64,000 bases of DNA, taken from contig CAHJWM010000004.1 of assembly GCA_903642325.1 (NCBI GenBank), positions 62,001-126,000 of the forward strand. The letters are read 5' to 3'. Position 1 is the first letter of the stretch. The number at the start of each line of letters is the position of its first letter. Of this stretch, positions 8,623 to 17,773 are shown piece after piece. The notes beneath the pieces are model-generated. The model ran no database searches. It had not been told where the DNA came from and saw only the letters and a list, made by a program, of their open reading frames with translations. The DNA comes from Myxococcales bacterium (GTDB taxonomy: Bacteria; Myxococcota_A; Polyangia; Polyangiales; Polyangiaceae). The position numbers and the translations under genes were made by a program.

Positions 8623-9240
8623 CTACGCGCCGATCACGCCGCAGCCGATGCGCCCGCCCGCGTTGCCGGTGGGTTGGCCACCGTCGTCTCGTTTGGCGTG
8701 GATGATGATCGCTTTACCCGCAAACGAATTCGGATCGCCGGCTTTTAGGTTCGCGCCCGGGACCGTGATGTCAATCGAGCCCTTCCCGTCCTTACCAATC
8801 GTGAGGTTCCCAAAGTCGCCGAGGTGGCGTTTGGCGACCGTCGGCAATGCGTGGTCGTTGCCTTGCGGATTGAAGTGACCGCCGGCACTGGCTCCATCTG
8901 GCGCACTGCAGTCCCCCTTCTCGTGCACGTGGGCGCCGTGGTCGCCACCCGGTGTCACTCCCTCCACCGACAGCAAAACGTGTACGCCGCCTTCGGTCTC
9001 CGTGAGCGTAGCCTTACCGCTGAGCTTCGAACCGCTGCGAGCTTCGATCACGACGTCGAGCGTTCGCGGTTCCGACTTGCTGGCTTCTGGTGGCGGCGGA
9101 GGCGGCGGAGGTGGCGGAGGCGGCGGCGCTTCGCTGACGGGAGGCGGCGCCGCTGCGGGCGGCTCCGTGGAGCCACCACAACCACTAAGCAGAGCCAGGG
9201 CTACAAACCCGAAACTAACGGCGAATGACGATGTCTTCAC
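8623..9240 (-). CDS. sodC: Periplasmic Cu/Zn superoxide dismutase lipoprotein
   Basis: Converts superoxide to peroxide outside the cytoplasm. The 205-residue protein has a signal peptide with lipobox LLSGC (lipid Cys21), then a proline run (about residues 39-51) acting as a spacer, then the SodC domain. All metal ligands are seen: His104 and His106 (HGAHVH), bridging His122 (GGHFNP), His130, His139 and Asp142 (RHLGD), and His181 (IIIHA). Cys111 and Cys200 (GCGVIG) form the usual disulfide pair. The proline tract is encoded by a GGCGGA-rich stretch near 9086-9130. It is divergent from the zinc-ribbon gene. Confidence 0.92.
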   Translation of the reverse strand: MKTSSFAVSFGFVALALLSGCGGSTEPPAAAPPPVSEAPPPPPPPPPPPPPEASKSEPRTLDVVIEARSGSKLSGKATLTETEGGVHVLLSVEGVTPGGDHGAHVHEKGDCSAPDGASAGGHFNPQGNDHALPTVAKRHLGDFGNLTIGKDGKGSIDITVPGANLKAGDPNSFAGKAIIIHAKRDDGGQPTGNAGGRIGCGVIGA

Positions 9241-9386
9241 GTTTACTCCTTCGATGGTGGAGCGTCATAGGGGCGAACGGGTCCGCTGTCGATAGCCATC
9301 AACCCTCGGCGAGCCAGCTCTTCGACTCGATATCCGAGCATTCGAAGCACAGGTGTTGTCACGAAAACGCGCTATCGTCCTCCGCA

Positions 9387-10577
9387 ATGCTGCTGAAATG
9401 CGAGCGCTGCGGCGCGCCACTCGAAGTCGCAACCGGCAGCGTAGTGCGCTGTGCATACTGCGGCAGCACGACAACGGTTCCGGCTCAGCCGCTGCCGCTC
9501 GGCGCATCGCCGTGGCCAGGGTTCGGTAACGCACCCGAGCCGCAGCCTTACGTGCGGCGTGCCACCGGCGCACGGCGGAGCCTGGTCGGCAGTAGGGTCC
9601 TCGGCGCCATGACCGCGCTTGCTGTGCTGGGCGGCGTCGCCGTCAGCGTTGTGCTGCGTGTCCTCGTGACGGGCTCGCCGACGCTGCGAGCGCTGAGCCA
9701 GGTTGGGGGCCCAGTTCATGGGCTTTCGGCGGGTGTGAGCCCGATTAGTTGGAGCAGCTCTCCGCCTGGTTGCTTGATCGACGCCAATGGCGACGGCATC
9801 TTGGACGTCGCGGGTCTCGCCGGCGCTTCCGGGGACAACCGGGCCGTGATCGTCGACGGCAAGTCGGGACAGGTCCTGTTTACGACCCCTGCCGCGAGGG
9901 CAACACAGCTTGGCTGCCTGGGCGAAAATGGCTTCTTCGTCGCCGATGCTAATTTTCGAATCGATTTTTTCAACGCCCGCAGTCCATGGGCCAAGACTGA
10001 AGTCGTCGCTCGCGACAAGGTGAGTGAATACGGTGTCGGCACGGGCTGCGTGCAGCTCCGCACGGATGATGGCACCACCCAAGGCGTGCAGTTGCCCGGC
10101 GGGGCGAGCACGACGTGTCCGAGCAAAGTGCTCCACCGGTACAGCGGCGAGCACACACCCGGAATGATGGGGCTCACTGATTCAGGAACGGAGCTCCGCT
10201 TCGGTGCGCGCACGTACGCGCTCACCAAGCGCGCCGCGGGCACCGAGATTTTGACGGTGAAGGTAACCGAGGATGGGCGACCGGTTTGGACGAAGGAGCT
10301 GAGCTACGCGAGCTGTACGTTCGGTGCTGCAATTGCGGTATCACCCGGCAAAATCCTGCTCTGGGCGGCGGAGCCGGCGGATCGCAACAAGGGCTTGCTG
10401 GTTGCTCTCGACGAGGCGACGGGCAATCACCTGTACGAGCTGCCGATTGCTGATATCGCCAGCAGCAACCCGGAGCTCTTTCGATACAATGGCCAGTACG
10501 TGCTGGCGGTAAATTGGAGCGCGCTCCGCGCGTACGAGCCGGCTACGGGCGCCGAGGCTTGGCGCGTCGGGCGTTGA
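9387..10577 (+). CDS. Zinc-ribbon membrane protein with propeller-like domain
   Basis: Protein of 396 residues; the ATG at 9387 is chosen because MLLKCERCG begins a compact zinc ribbon (CERCG then CAYCG, residues 5-27). A linker is followed by one transmembrane helix around residues 70-92 (MTALAVLGGVAVSVVLRVLV). The rest is a predicted extracytoplasmic beta-rich domain: DANGDGILDVAGLAG resembles FG-GAP/VCBS calcium loops, and later ALDEATGNHLYELP and AYEPATGAEAWRVG resemble PQQ-like/WD repeats. Architecture suggests a cytoplasmic zinc finger joined to an outer beta-propeller. Function unknown. Confidence 0.75.
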   Translation: MLLKCERCGAPLEVATGSVVRCAYCGSTTTVPAQPLPLGASPWPGFGNAPEPQPYVRRATGARRSLVGSRVLGAMTALAVLGGVAVSVVLRVLVTGSPTLRALSQVGGPVHGLSAGVSPISWSSSPPGCLIDANGDGILDVAGLAGASGDNRAVIVDGKSGQVLFTTPAARATQLGCLGENGFFVADANFRIDFFNARSPWAKTEVVARDKVSEYGVGTGCVQLRTDDGTTQGVQLPGGASTTCPSKVLHRYSGEHTPGMMGLTDSGTELRFGARTYALTKRAAGTEILTVKVTEDGRPVWTKELSYASCTFGAAIAVSPGKILLWAAEPADRNKGLLVALDEATGNHLYELPIADIASSNPELFRYNGQYVLAVNWSALRAYEPATGAEAWRVGR

Positions 10578-10593
10578 GCTAGGCTCGGTCGCC

Positions 10594-12048
10594 TCAGCGG
10601 CGGTGCTCCGCGCGCCCGGTTTGATCGATGAACACGTCTCGCACGCTCGTCAGATCATCACCCGACAAGAATCCACTTCGCCCAAGGAGCCGCCCGGTCT
10701 CCCAATTCGTCAGCCCGAGCTCGGGCCGGTGCCACGCCCACTGGCCGTCTACCCAGCGCGTAAAGGCATTGCCGACGTAAGGCGCCTCGACGGCCTGGTA
10801 AAATGCTTCGAAAGCGCCCGGTCGCGCGGATAAAATAGAGGCAACGAAGCGCGGACTATAGCGATTGATCAATGATACGGCGTGCTCGAAATCGCGAGCC
10901 ACCACCAAGGACAGCTCGGGCTGGCCCTCCCATTCCCATTCCCGGCCAAGCTCCGCTTCACTGATCGAGCTCGTGCCGCTGAGCACCCCCTCGGAGCCCG
11001 ACACGACCGCCACCTTCGCGGAGAGCGCGCCGAGCACGGCCCGGACGCGGGGCCCCAGGCTTTCGATCGCGGCCTGTTCCAAGACGAGGACGTTCAGCGT
11101 GTTGCAGACTTTGCGATCTAGGCTGAAGCGTAAGGCATTCTCGAGGAATTGGGGACTGGCGCTGGCCTCGACGAACATCCAGGCGCCGCCCGTGCCATGA
11201 AGTGAAGTCGCGATGCCATGCTGTTTGGCAATGGCTCCGAGCAGCGAGACCGTCCGACCGGAGCCGCGTGCCACCGCCAGCCGCACGGCGCGCTCACAAA
11301 ACAACGCGTGCGCGGCGGCGTGCTCCTTGCTGCGCACCAAGCTGAGCGCGCCCTCGGGCAAACCGGCCGCGCGCAAGGCAGGCCGCAGCGCATGTTCTTC
11401 AATCGCAATGGCGGTTCCAAGGGCGTCTCCACCAATCCGGAACACGGCCGCGTTGCGATTGCGCAGCACGCCTGCGGCATCAGCAAAGACGTTCGGCCGG
11501 CCCTCGAAAACGAAGGCGACGATGCCTAGCGGTGCACGCCGACGTTCGATGACATAGCCCGTACCTTGTCGCCGCTCGATCACTTCGCCGACGCGCGAAT
11601 CCGAGTCGGCCCAACCGCGCAGCCCCGAGATCATGTGCGAGCGCATGCCGGAAGTGAGCTCGAGCCGACCGACGCTGCGGCCGCGAGCGTGCGCGGAAGC
11701 TACGTCCGACTCGTTGGCGCGTCGTATTTCTCCGAACACGGCTTCGTTTTCCAGCCGCGCCGCGAACTCCTCGAAGAACAGACGAATGGACTCGTCCTGC
11801 ACGCCAGAAAGGGCGCTCAAGGCCGAGCTCGCCACGGCTACCGCGTGCTGAGCCGCGGCGGCAGCAGCCCGTGAAATCACGATCAGTTCGCCGAATTCTG
11901 ATAGTGGCACTACCCGGTCGCCGGCCGCGAGCTCGGGCAGGAGCACGACCCGCTCACCGACTAGGACGTGGATGCTAGGCCCAGAAATCACGCCGGTCTT
12001 GTAGCAGACGGGGGCTGGTCCCGCGGCTTCGGAGGAAAACTGTGGCAT
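10594..12048 (-). CDS. proA: Gamma-glutamyl phosphate reductase (ProA-like)
   Basis: Second step of proline synthesis: NADPH reduction of glutamyl-5-phosphate to the semialdehyde. The 484-residue protein shows the aldehyde dehydrogenase-type ProA fold: ERRRAPLGIVAFVFEGRPNV, AAVFRIGGDA, AVARGSGRTVSLL, HGTGGAWMFV and the catalytic Cys in RKVCNTLNVL; then INRYSPRFVASIL and the ELGLTN region near the C-terminus. It is longer than usual ProA (about 415-430) because of some 55 extra N-terminal residues, or a downstream start is used. It diverges in several places (GTGG for the common GDGN), and proB is not adjacent. It is divergently transcribed from the hybrid kinase, 66 bases away. Confidence 0.8.
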   Translation of the reverse strand: MPQFSSEAAGPAPVCYKTGVISGPSIHVLVGERVVLLPELAAGDRVVPLSEFGELIVISRAAAAAAQHAVAVASSALSALSGVQDESIRLFFEEFAARLENEAVFGEIRRANESDVASAHARGRSVGRLELTSGMRSHMISGLRGWADSDSRVGEVIERRQGTGYVIERRRAPLGIVAFVFEGRPNVFADAAGVLRNRNAAVFRIGGDALGTAIAIEEHALRPALRAAGLPEGALSLVRSKEHAAAHALFCERAVRLAVARGSGRTVSLLGAIAKQHGIATSLHGTGGAWMFVEASASPQFLENALRFSLDRKVCNTLNVLVLEQAAIESLGPRVRAVLGALSAKVAVVSGSEGVLSGTSSISEAELGREWEWEGQPELSLVVARDFEHAVSLINRYSPRFVASILSARPGAFEAFYQAVEAPYVGNAFTRWVDGQWAWHRPELGLTNWETGRLLGRSGFLSGDDLTSVRDVFIDQTGRAEHRR

Positions 12049-12114
12049 TTTTTGGGCGCCGGCAATGGCTCGAACCGAGCGTCGAAGGTGACGGGAGGGC
12101 GCGCATGCGTTGTA

Positions 12115-14454
12115 ATGGCCACCTTGGCGGAGCCCGACACTCAGACCCCTGGCGCGGCCAACGCACCCGTTCCCTCGCCTCAGGTCGAAGCCCAGACTCG
12201 GCTCGAGGGGCTGATGGAGCTCGCCTTCGCGCTCTCAGGAGCGGTGGAAGCTGCGGAGGTCGCAGACCTCGTGGTGGCGCAAGGCATGCGTCACGCCGGC
12301 GCCGACATTGCCACGCTGTACACGTTGGACGAGAGCGAGCGCTGCCTCGACCTTCTAGCGCACCGGGGAGTGGCGCCCGAAATCTGGAAGAAGATCGTGC
12401 GTATCAGTACGACAGAGGGCAACTCACGAGTCTTGGAGACGCTGAAGACCGGCGTCTCGGTTTGGGCCGAGACCCAACGAGAATATACGGCGATCTTCCC
12501 AGAGCTTGCCGGGACGCCAAGCACGGGCGCGCGCGCCAAGGCCTTCTGGTCGGTGCCGCTGATCGTGGAGAGCCGCCCCGTCGGGTTGCTCGGCATGGGG
12601 TTTTATAGCGAGCAGCGCTTCTCTGCCGAGGACCGTCGTTTTGCCGAAACGTTCGCGAAGTTGTGTGCGCAGGCGCTGCTGCGCGCCGTACGTCGTGGCC
12701 GCGAATTAGTGGCGGAGAAGCGGCGTGCGTTTTTGGCGCGTGCCATGGAGACGCTCGTCTCGTCTCTGGACTTCAACGCCACGCTCAAGCGGGTAGCCGA
12801 GCTCGCCGTACCAGAGCTCGCCGATTGGTGCACGATCGACATCCTCGATCCCGTATCGGGTACGCAACGCCAGCTTGCGGTCGCGCATGTGGATCCGGCC
12901 AAGGTGGCGTATGCGCACGAAATTGGTCAACGCTACCCTGCAGATTTCGATGCGCCCACGGGCTCACCCCAGGTCATGCGCAGCGGCAAATCGGAGTTGT
13001 ACAGTGAGATCCCGATGGCGCTCGTAGAGGCGGCCGCCAAAGACGAGGACCACCTCCGGATCCTGCGCGAGCTCAAGCTCGAGTCCGTGATGATCGTGGC
13101 GCTACGCAGTGAGGCCGGCCGCACCTTGGGCGCGATTACCTTCATTTACGCGGACTCGGGGCGCCACTACAGCTCAAGCGACTTGAGTTTCGCCGAGGAC
13201 TTCGCGCGGCGCGCTGCGCTGGCGATCGAAAATGCCCAGGCGGTGTCCGAAGTACGAGCCGCAAGGGCTCGCGAGCGAGCCATGCGCGAGCAGGCGGAGC
13301 TCGCTAGCACCGCCAAAGATCACTTCTTGGCGACCGTGTCCCACGAGCTCAGAACCCCCCTGAACGTGATCCTGGGCTGGGCCGTCGTCCTGCGTGAGCG
13401 CGGCTTGGGACCGGAGGTGCAACGGGCGCTCGGCGTAATCGAGCGCAATGCGCGCGCTCAGGCGCGTCTGATCGAGGATGTGCTCGACGTCTCGCGTATC
13501 ATCAGCGGAAAGCTCGCGCTCACGCTCGGCGCAGTCAACGTGGGCGAGGCAGTGCGCGCGGCGGCGCTGGGCATGCGGCCCGCAGTGGATGCCAAGGGCA
13601 TCAGCTTGCAGGTCGACGAACCGAGCGTCGAGGCCGTGCTCACGATTACGGCGGACGCTGACCGCCTGCAGCAGATTTTGTGGAACTTGTTAACGAACGC
13701 CGTAAAGTTCACACCCAAGGGCGGCTCAATCGTGATCTGCGCCGAGCGCATCGGCTCCGAGGTCCAGATCCACGTGAGTGACACCGGTGAAGGCATCCCC
13801 GAGCGGGCACTGCGCTTCGTCTTCGACCCGTTTCGGCAAGCCGACAGCTCGACCACGCGCCGACACGGCGGACTCGGTTTGGGGCTGTCACTCGTGAAAC
13901 AGATCGTTGCCGCGCACGGTGGCACGGTCGACGCTAGTAGCCTGGGCGAGGGACGCGGAGCAACCTTCGTGGTGCACCTGCCGGCGCGCGCTGCCACCGA
14001 TGCAGTGGCGCGCCCGCTCACGCCTGTCGATCGTTGGGTCGGCGCCACGCCGCAGGCGGGGACACGGCTGCATGGCGTCAGTGTGTTGGTCGTGGACGAC
14101 GAGCTCGACGCGCGCGATCTAGTTGCCGAGGCGTTCAAAGAAGCAGGCGCCGTCGTGCATTTAGCCGCGTCCGCCAAAGAGGCCTTGTCATTGATCGCAA
14201 GCCAGCGTCCGGCCATCTTGGTGAGCGACATCGGCATGCCGCACGAAGACGGTTACACGTTGATGCGCCAGCTGCGGGCCTTGCCTCCCGAGGAGGGCGG
14301 ACAGATGCCAGCCGTGGCCTTGACCGCCTACGCGCGAAGCCGCGATGCTGAGCGCGCCTTCGACGCAGGCTACCAGCGCCACGTCTCCAAGCCGGTGGAC
14401 CCGCTCGAGCTAGTGGAGCTCGTGGCTACACTGGTTGGTGTGCCGGCGGCCTAG
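12115..14454 (+). CDS. Hybrid sensor histidine kinase (GAF-GAF-HisKA-HATPase-REC)
   Basis: Cytoplasmic hybrid kinase of 779 residues. ATG 12115 (MATLAEPD) is chosen; upstream extension overlaps the divergent proA promoter. Order: GAF domain about 30-190, second GAF about 205-370, dimerisation helix with phospho-acceptor His410 (TVSHELRTPLN), ATPase domain with N box NLLTNAVKFT, G1 DTGEGIPE, F box DPFRQAD and G2 GGLGLGLSL, and a receiver with Asp705 (VSDIGMP) and Lys in HVSKPVD. There is no transmembrane segment, so the signal is cytosolic and probably a small molecule or redox cue read by GAF. Its output partner is not adjacent. Confidence 0.93.
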   Translation: MATLAEPDTQTPGAANAPVPSPQVEAQTRLEGLMELAFALSGAVEAAEVADLVVAQGMRHAGADIATLYTLDESERCLDLLAHRGVAPEIWKKIVRISTTEGNSRVLETLKTGVSVWAETQREYTAIFPELAGTPSTGARAKAFWSVPLIVESRPVGLLGMGFYSEQRFSAEDRRFAETFAKLCAQALLRAVRRGRELVAEKRRAFLARAMETLVSSLDFNATLKRVAELAVPELADWCTIDILDPVSGTQRQLAVAHVDPAKVAYAHEIGQRYPADFDAPTGSPQVMRSGKSELYSEIPMALVEAAAKDEDHLRILRELKLESVMIVALRSEAGRTLGAITFIYADSGRHYSSSDLSFAEDFARRAALAIENAQAVSEVRAARARERAMREQAELASTAKDHFLATVSHELRTPLNVILGWAVVLRERGLGPEVQRALGVIERNARAQARLIEDVLDVSRIISGKLALTLGAVNVGEAVRAAALGMRPAVDAKGISLQVDEPSVEAVLTITADADRLQQILWNLLTNAVKFTPKGGSIVICAERIGSEVQIHVSDTGEGIPERALRFVFDPFRQADSSTTRRHGGLGLGLSLVKQIVAAHGGTVDASSLGEGRGATFVVHLPARAATDAVARPLTPVDRWVGATPQAGTRLHGVSVLVVDDELDARDLVAEAFKEAGAVVHLAASAKEALSLIASQRPAILVSDIGMPHEDGYTLMRQLRALPPEEGGQMPAVALTAYARSRDAERAFDAGYQRHVSKPVDPLELVELVATLVGVPAA

Positions 14455-14509
14455 CCCACGCCCGCGGGGCGAGCTCATCCGTCGACGGTGCGAAACGCCG
14501 AAGTAGAGA

Positions 14510-15109
14510 TCACGCGCGGCCCTTGGGCTTGGCTAACTTCGCCTTGCGCGTCGTCTTGCCGAGCAGCTTTCGAGCCCTCGGGCGGATCGCCGCGTGGCCG
14601 TGCGCCTGTGCGTGAGAGACCGGATGCGGGTGTGGATGCGGGTGCGAGTGAGGCTCTAAGCCCTCATGCTGATGCAGGCGTCGTCCGTTGGTGCTGAGGC
14701 CGAGTGTGCTTTCCGCCACGTACTCTGCGCCGCCCTGAATCACACCGCGCGTGCCCGTCATGCGCTCCGTTACGGCTTTCAGCTCGTCCGAGCGGCCCCG
14801 CATGACAATCACTTCCAAGCAGTGCTCTTGGTCCAGGTGTACGTGCATCGTCGAGCGGACCTGTTCTCCGAGGTCGTGCTGCAATGCGGTCAGGCGTTCG
14901 GACAGCTCGCGAACATGGTGATTGTACACCAACGTTACCGCGGCAAATGCGGGGACGCCCAGGTCGAGCGCGCTGCGGCTGACCTCGAGCCGGGTCAGAT
15001 CGCGCAGCAGCTCCGAACGGTTGCAGCCACGCACGGCAGCGAGCGCGTCCAGCTGCTCGATCAAGCTCGACTCCATCGCCACCCCGAAACGAACCAAACT
15101 GTCCTTCAT
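14510..15109 (-). CDS. nikR: NikR-family nickel-responsive regulator with His-rich tail
   Basis: Ribbon-helix-helix repressor of 199 residues. N-terminal RHH (RFGVAMESSLIEQLDALAAV) is followed by an ACT-like nickel domain. All four high-affinity nickel ligands of E. coli NikR have counterparts with the same spacing: His78, His89, His91 (MHVHLD) and Cys97 (EHCLEV). After about residue 145 it carries an unusual extension with alternating His (HSHPHPHPHP, HAQAHGHA) and then a Lys/Arg-rich end, making it about 65 residues longer than typical NikR. The tail may store or deliver metal or be a low-affinity sensor. No nickel transporter, hydrogenase or urease gene is in the window. Confidence 0.88.
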   Translation of the reverse strand: MKDSLVRFGVAMESSLIEQLDALAAVRGCNRSELLRDLTRLEVSRSALDLGVPAFAAVTLVYNHHVRELSERLTALQHDLGEQVRSTMHVHLDQEHCLEVIVMRGRSDELKAVTERMTGTRGVIQGGAEYVAESTLGLSTNGRRLHQHEGLEPHSHPHPHPHPVSHAQAHGHAAIRPRARKLLGKTTRKAKLAKPKGRA

Positions 15110-15433
15110 GAGGCCGTCAGTCTAACACCCGCGCTACGCTTCGATGCCCGGGCTTATTGCGCAATTGTTGCGGTCGCCGGTGGCGAGGGCGGGATAAAAC
15201 GCCGGCAGTTGCTCCAGCGCGTTCGGTCACGATCGACTTTGCAGGGGTGCCCGCGTGCCCCCGCCTAGCCCTCGCATCCACAACTGCTGTAATTCCGGGC
15301 CCCGTCATGGTCGCCGAGGCCAAGGGCAACGCCATTCGTGACGCGACGCCCAGTGACGGATTTCGCCAGCTTCTAATCGGAACTCAATTTGCCAGATGCG
15401 AGCTTCAGCGCGGCGGTGCTGTATAGTAGGCGT
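15110..15433. other. Divergent intergenic region
   Basis: About 324 bases between the leftward nikR and the rightward response regulator. It should hold both promoters. A TATAGT box (15423-15428) sits 6 bases before the regulator's ATG, which could indicate a leaderless or short-leader transcript, but no matching -35 was found. No NikR-type GTATGA dyad was seen. No gene supported. Confidence 0.4.
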
Positions 15434-15823
15434 ATGGGGCAGTGCCGCATTCTACTTGCCGACGATGACCCCACGGTGCAGCGCGCCGTCCAGAGGGTAG
15501 CCACGGAGTTTGGGCATCAAGTCCTGCAGGTCAGCTTGGGCAGTGCCGTAGTCTCGAGCGCGCTCACTCAGAAGCCGGACCTGATCGTTCTCGATATCAG
15601 CTTCCCGGACGCGGATGGTCGGGACGTGCTGGCCCAGCTCAAGGCCAATGCGTGCACTTCGGGGATCCCTGTGTTGATCTGGTCTGCTCGCCACGATCAC
15701 GAGAGCGAGCGCCGCATCGCGCTCTCCCTGGGCGCGGAAGACTACGTCGAGAAGACCGACGCCCAGCTGTTGATGCGGAAAATCGAGCGCCTGTTGTTCC
15801 GGCTCAAGAGCTCGGGCGACTGA
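15434..15823 (+). CDS. Single-domain response regulator
   Basis: Stand-alone receiver of 129 residues, start at ATG 15434 (MGQCRILLADDDP). Acidic pocket Asp10-Asp12, phospho-acceptor Asp54 in IVLDISFPDADG, Ser in IWSARHD and Lys in YVEKTDA are all present. There is no output domain, so it probably acts through protein contacts or as a phosphate sink, as CheY-like proteins do. No adjacent kinase. Its last 20 bases overlap, tail to tail, the leftward CPCC gene. Confidence 0.88.
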   Translation: MGQCRILLADDDPTVQRAVQRVATEFGHQVLQVSLGSAVVSSALTQKPDLIVLDISFPDADGRDVLAQLKANACTSGIPVLIWSARHDHESERRIALSLGAEDYVEKTDAQLLMRKIERLLFRLKSSGD

Positions 15824-16187
15824 CAGCGCGCCAGAACGTGTCACGCCAGTAATAGAGGGTGGTGGGGTCCTCGGGCCAGGGCGCGCTGTCGTCAGGCGCC
15901 TCGAACGAATCCGCCACGGAAATTGGGCGAAAATCGAAGTCGAGAGGCTCCTCGACGGTTGCGGGGCGAACGTCGCCGGCGAAGCGCGCCTCGATCGCGC
16001 CGACGGTGGCTACGTTGTGCTGGGCCTCTCTAAGGGAGACCGCGTTTTTGCCGCCGGCTAAATCCGGCCAACGGAGCTGGGTGAGGTCGTCTTCCCACAA
16101 GCACACGAGACAAATGTCATCCGAGCCAGGCGCTTCGCTGAAGACGAGGTGCCCGCAGGCCGGGCAGGGAAAACGCGCTTCGGTCAT
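15804..16187 (-). CDS. CPCC-family cysteine-rich protein
   Basis: Small protein of 127 residues. The N-terminus has FPCPACGH and ICLVCLWEDD, a four-Cys zinc-binding arrangement, followed by GGKNAVSLREAQHN. This matches the bacterial CPCC domain (PF14206) of unknown function; here the first motif reads CPAC instead of CPCC. The C-terminal half is acidic and Trp-rich (DPTTLYYWRDTFWRAV). Possibly a small zinc-binding immunity or regulatory protein, but no toxin partner is visible. Overlaps the response regulator tail to tail. Confidence 0.8.
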   Translation of the reverse strand: MTEARFPCPACGHLVFSEAPGSDDICLVCLWEDDLTQLRWPDLAGGKNAVSLREAQHNVATVGAIEARFAGDVRPATVEEPLDFDFRPISVADSFEAPDDSAPWPEDPTTLYYWRDTFWRAVSRPSS

Positions 16188-16235
16188 GTCGCGCGAGCAT
16201 AGCGCGACTTCACCGCGTCATGCGAGACTCCGCTG

Positions 16236-17771
16236 GTGCAACAGCAGTTAGCACCCATCCTGTTCGTGCTGGCGGTGGGCTCGGCCGTAGCCATTGCCGC
16301 CAAACGGGTGGGCGTACCATACAATGTAGCGTTGGTATTGGTCGGGGCGCTGCTCGTGTTCATGCACGCACTGCCACGCACGCCCATGGATCCCCAGATC
16401 ATTCTGGTCGTGTTCATGCCGATCCTCGTGTTCGAGGCCGCGCTGTTCACTGACGGTTCGGCGCTCAAGCGCTCGCGGCGGCCGATCTTGGCGCTTGCTG
16501 CGCCCGGCGTGTTGTTGTCGCTGCTTGGTACGGCGGGCGTGGCAACGTGGGTGCTTGCGTTGCCATTCACGGCAGCGCTGTTGCTTGGTGCCCTGTTGTC
16601 CATTACCGACACGGTCAGCGTCTTGCTGGCGTTTCGCAGCGTGCGCGTCCCGCACCGGCTGGCTGCGATCATGGAGGGCGAGAGCCTGTTCAATGACGGC
16701 ACCGCTCTGGTGCTTGTCAGCGTGACGACGGAGATGCTGACCGAGGGACATTTCCAAGCGAGCCTGGCCGCGCGCGCGCTACTCGTGGCGATCGTGGGGG
16801 GCGTGGCACTGGGTGCTGGCATTGGGGCCGTTGGCGCGATCGTACTGCGCCACAGCCCGGACAACTTGACGGCGACCCTTGCTTCGCTGGTCATGGTCTT
16901 CGCCGCGTCGCTCGCCGCGGAGGAACTGCACTCTTCGCCCGTGATCGCGGTCGTGGTCGTCGGCGTGTTCGTGAGCCGCGCGGCCCGCGACGTGCTCGAC
17001 CCTTCGCGCGTGCTGGCGCTGCACGGCTTTTGGGAGACCGCGGGTTTCGTGCTCAATGTTTGGGTGTTTCTCCTGGTGGGCATGCAGCTTCGCCCCCAGC
17101 TGCTCATCGACCAGGCGGGCACGATCGCACTGGCGGTGCTGGCGCTGCATGTCGGCCGCGCCGTCGCCGTGTACGGCTGCTTCGCGGTTCTGAGCGCGCT
17201 CAAGACCGACGCCGTTCCGACACGGTGGCAGCACGTGATGGTGTTCGGCAACATCAAGGGGGCGCTGTCTATGGCCGCGGTCCTGGCCTTGCCGGCGTCC
17301 ATCGAATATCGTGAACGGCTGATCGCGGTGGTGTTCGGAGTCACGTTCGTGACCCTCGTCACGCAGGGTTTTCCCTTTCGGCGCATGCTGATCTGGCTCG
17401 GCGTGCAGGACGATTCGATAGACGGCGTGGCCGAGCGGGCGCGCGCGACACTGATCAGCGCGCGCCGGGGTCAGGCCGAGCTGGACAGCCTGCTCACTGA
17501 CGGGCTCGTGTCGCGTAAGCAGCATGGCGAACGCTGGGCGGCTTTCCAGCGTAAAGTGATCGTCGCCGAACGCACCCTGCGGGCTCCGAGCACTGACGCC
17601 GCGCCAAACCGCGTCGCGGATCTGGCCGTGCTTACCGCGCAGAAGACCGCCCTCCAGGACGCGGCACGTCGCGGCATCATCAGTATGGAGACGGCGGAGG
17701 CCCACGCCTCCGAGCTAGACACCGAAATCGTGGCCGCTGCATTGCTCGGCGCCAGCAAGGGACCAGGCTGA
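16236..17771 (+). CDS. Cation:proton antiporter (CPA1/NhaP-like)
   Basis: Inner-membrane monovalent cation/proton antiporter of 511 residues, GTG start. About twelve hydrophobic helices fill residues 1-395, with family motifs including FMPILVFEAALF, the core ITDTVSVLLAF, GESLFNDGTALVLV and FGNIKGALSMAAVLALP. A cytoplasmic helical C-terminus (about 400-511) probably regulates activity. It is followed after 2 bases by a TrkA-like nucleotide-binding protein, an arrangement that suggests the pair forms one ion transport system with NAD(H)- or nucleotide-gated control. Na+ versus K+ specificity cannot be read from sequence. Confidence 0.9.
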   Translation: MQQQLAPILFVLAVGSAVAIAAKRVGVPYNVALVLVGALLVFMHALPRTPMDPQIILVVFMPILVFEAALFTDGSALKRSRRPILALAAPGVLLSLLGTAGVATWVLALPFTAALLLGALLSITDTVSVLLAFRSVRVPHRLAAIMEGESLFNDGTALVLVSVTTEMLTEGHFQASLAARALLVAIVGGVALGAGIGAVGAIVLRHSPDNLTATLASLVMVFAASLAAEELHSSPVIAVVVVGVFVSRAARDVLDPSRVLALHGFWETAGFVLNVWVFLLVGMQLRPQLLIDQAGTIALAVLALHVGRAVAVYGCFAVLSALKTDAVPTRWQHVMVFGNIKGALSMAAVLALPASIEYRERLIAVVFGVTFVTLVTQGFPFRRMLIWLGVQDDSIDGVAERARATLISARRGQAELDSLLTDGLVSRKQHGERWAAFQRKVIVAERTLRAPSTDAAPNRVADLAVLTAQKTALQDAARRGIISMETAEAHASELDTEIVAAALLGASKGPG

Positions 17772-17773
17772 AC

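Noticed and set aside
9086-9130. GGCGGA-rich short tandem repeat
   Set aside because: It encodes the proline spacer of the SodC lipoprotein on the minus strand and needs no separate explanation.
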